From: Elusimicrobiota bacterium
GTDB taxonomy: Bacteria > Elusimicrobiota > Elusimicrobia > FEN-1173
Length of the DNA stretch: 6,401 nt
Assembly: GCA_016207625.1 (NCBI GenBank)
Contig: JACQPF010000332.1
Coordinates: 1 to 6,401 of the forward strand
Direction of reading: 5' to 3'
The translations under genes were made by a program, and so were the position numbers. The notes beneath the pieces are model-generated. The model was not told the origin of the DNA and searched no databases. It was given only the letters and a program-made list of their open reading frames with translations. Of the stretch, positions 6,349 through 6,401 are shown one piece after another (positions within the stretch are counted from its first letter, which is position 1; the number at the start of each line of letters is the position of its first letter).

Positions 6349-6401
6349 GGGGTTTTCGTCTCCTCATAAGTCTCGCCGAAGGCGTCCGCGTCGGGCACCC
6401 A
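6315..6401 (-). CDS. C-terminal end of an unidentified upstream gene
   Basis: An open frame enters from the right edge and ends at TAG (6317-6315), giving 28 residues: WVPDADAFGETYEETKTPWI followed by ERINSVIS. Third codon positions up to the overlap are mostly G or C, as in the neighbours, whereas the two alternative frames look less coding-like and would give Arg-rich or very long improbable products. The fragment is acidic and soluble-looking and I do not recognise the family. It overlaps the start of the acyltransferase by 34 nt, so the two genes are probably cotranscribed. An envelope or lipid A function would fit the context but is only a guess. Confidence 0.5.
   Translation of the reverse strand, partial: WVPDADAFGETYEETKTPWIERINSVIS
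6360..6365 (-). promoter_or_regulatory. Ribosome binding site of the acyltransferase, inside the upstream gene
   Basis: GAGGAG on the minus strand, 11 nt before the TTG start at 6348. This site decides the start, since no ATG or GTG is available in frame before the conserved N-terminal segment. The ATG at 6367-6365 that partly overlaps the site is in a different frame and would not give the acyltransferase. Confidence 0.55.

Noticed and set aside
5471..6367. Upstream extension of the glycosyltransferase frame (about 300 extra residues from an ATG at 6367)
   Set aside because: It lies over the well-supported acyltransferase gene in another frame and has a biased Arg/Gly/Pro/Ala composition without family motifs. 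The glycosyltransferase fold starts at the GTG at 5470.
1..6401. Mobile elements, CRISPR repeats, tRNA or rRNA genes, toxin-antitoxin or defence genes
   Set aside because: Genes fill the window with housekeeping and envelope functions. I saw no transposase motifs, spaced direct repeats or RNA gene signatures.

Overview
The window looks like ordinary chromosomal DNA from a fairly high-GC bacterium. All genes lie on the minus strand, so they read from the right end to the left. A lauroyl/myristoyl-type lipid A acyltransferase beside a WaaG-like glycosyltransferase points to a Gram-negative (diderm) organism with lipopolysaccharide. The rpsU-dnaG-rpoD order is the classical macromolecular synthesis operon. 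The proteins look like those of a deep-branching diderm lineage (something Elusimicrobiota- or Omnitrophota-like is my guess), but nothing in the window fixes the phylum.

Right-hand block, 6401 to 3180: the last 28 codons of an unidentified gene, then an LpxL/HtrB-family acyltransferase (TTG start), a GT4 glycosyltransferase (GTG start) and an MtaB-type tRNA methylthiotransferase. These genes overlap end to start: by 34 nt, then a GTGA junction, then an ATGA junction. They therefore look like one translationally coupled transcript that joins envelope synthesis to tRNA modification.

Middle block, 3180 to 2680: a HIT-family nucleotide-binding protein with its own near-consensus sigma-70 promoter. 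The promoter sits so close to the ATG that the mRNA should be leaderless. The gene is followed by a convincing intrinsic terminator.

Left-hand block, 2704 to 1: ribosomal protein S21, DNA primase and the N-terminal 147 residues of the primary sigma factor, linking translation, replication and transcription. A plausible promoter for this operon overlaps the HIT terminator, and a short inverted repeat lies at its predicted start point. dnaG has no visible Shine-Dalgarno sequence, whereas rpsU and rpoD do.

I found no mobile element, CRISPR array, tRNA, rRNA or clearly novel system. The points worth a second look are regulatory (leaderless HIT mRNA, overlapping terminator and promoter, inverted repeat at the start point) or small protein variations (DnaG zinc-site spacing, MtaB loop).
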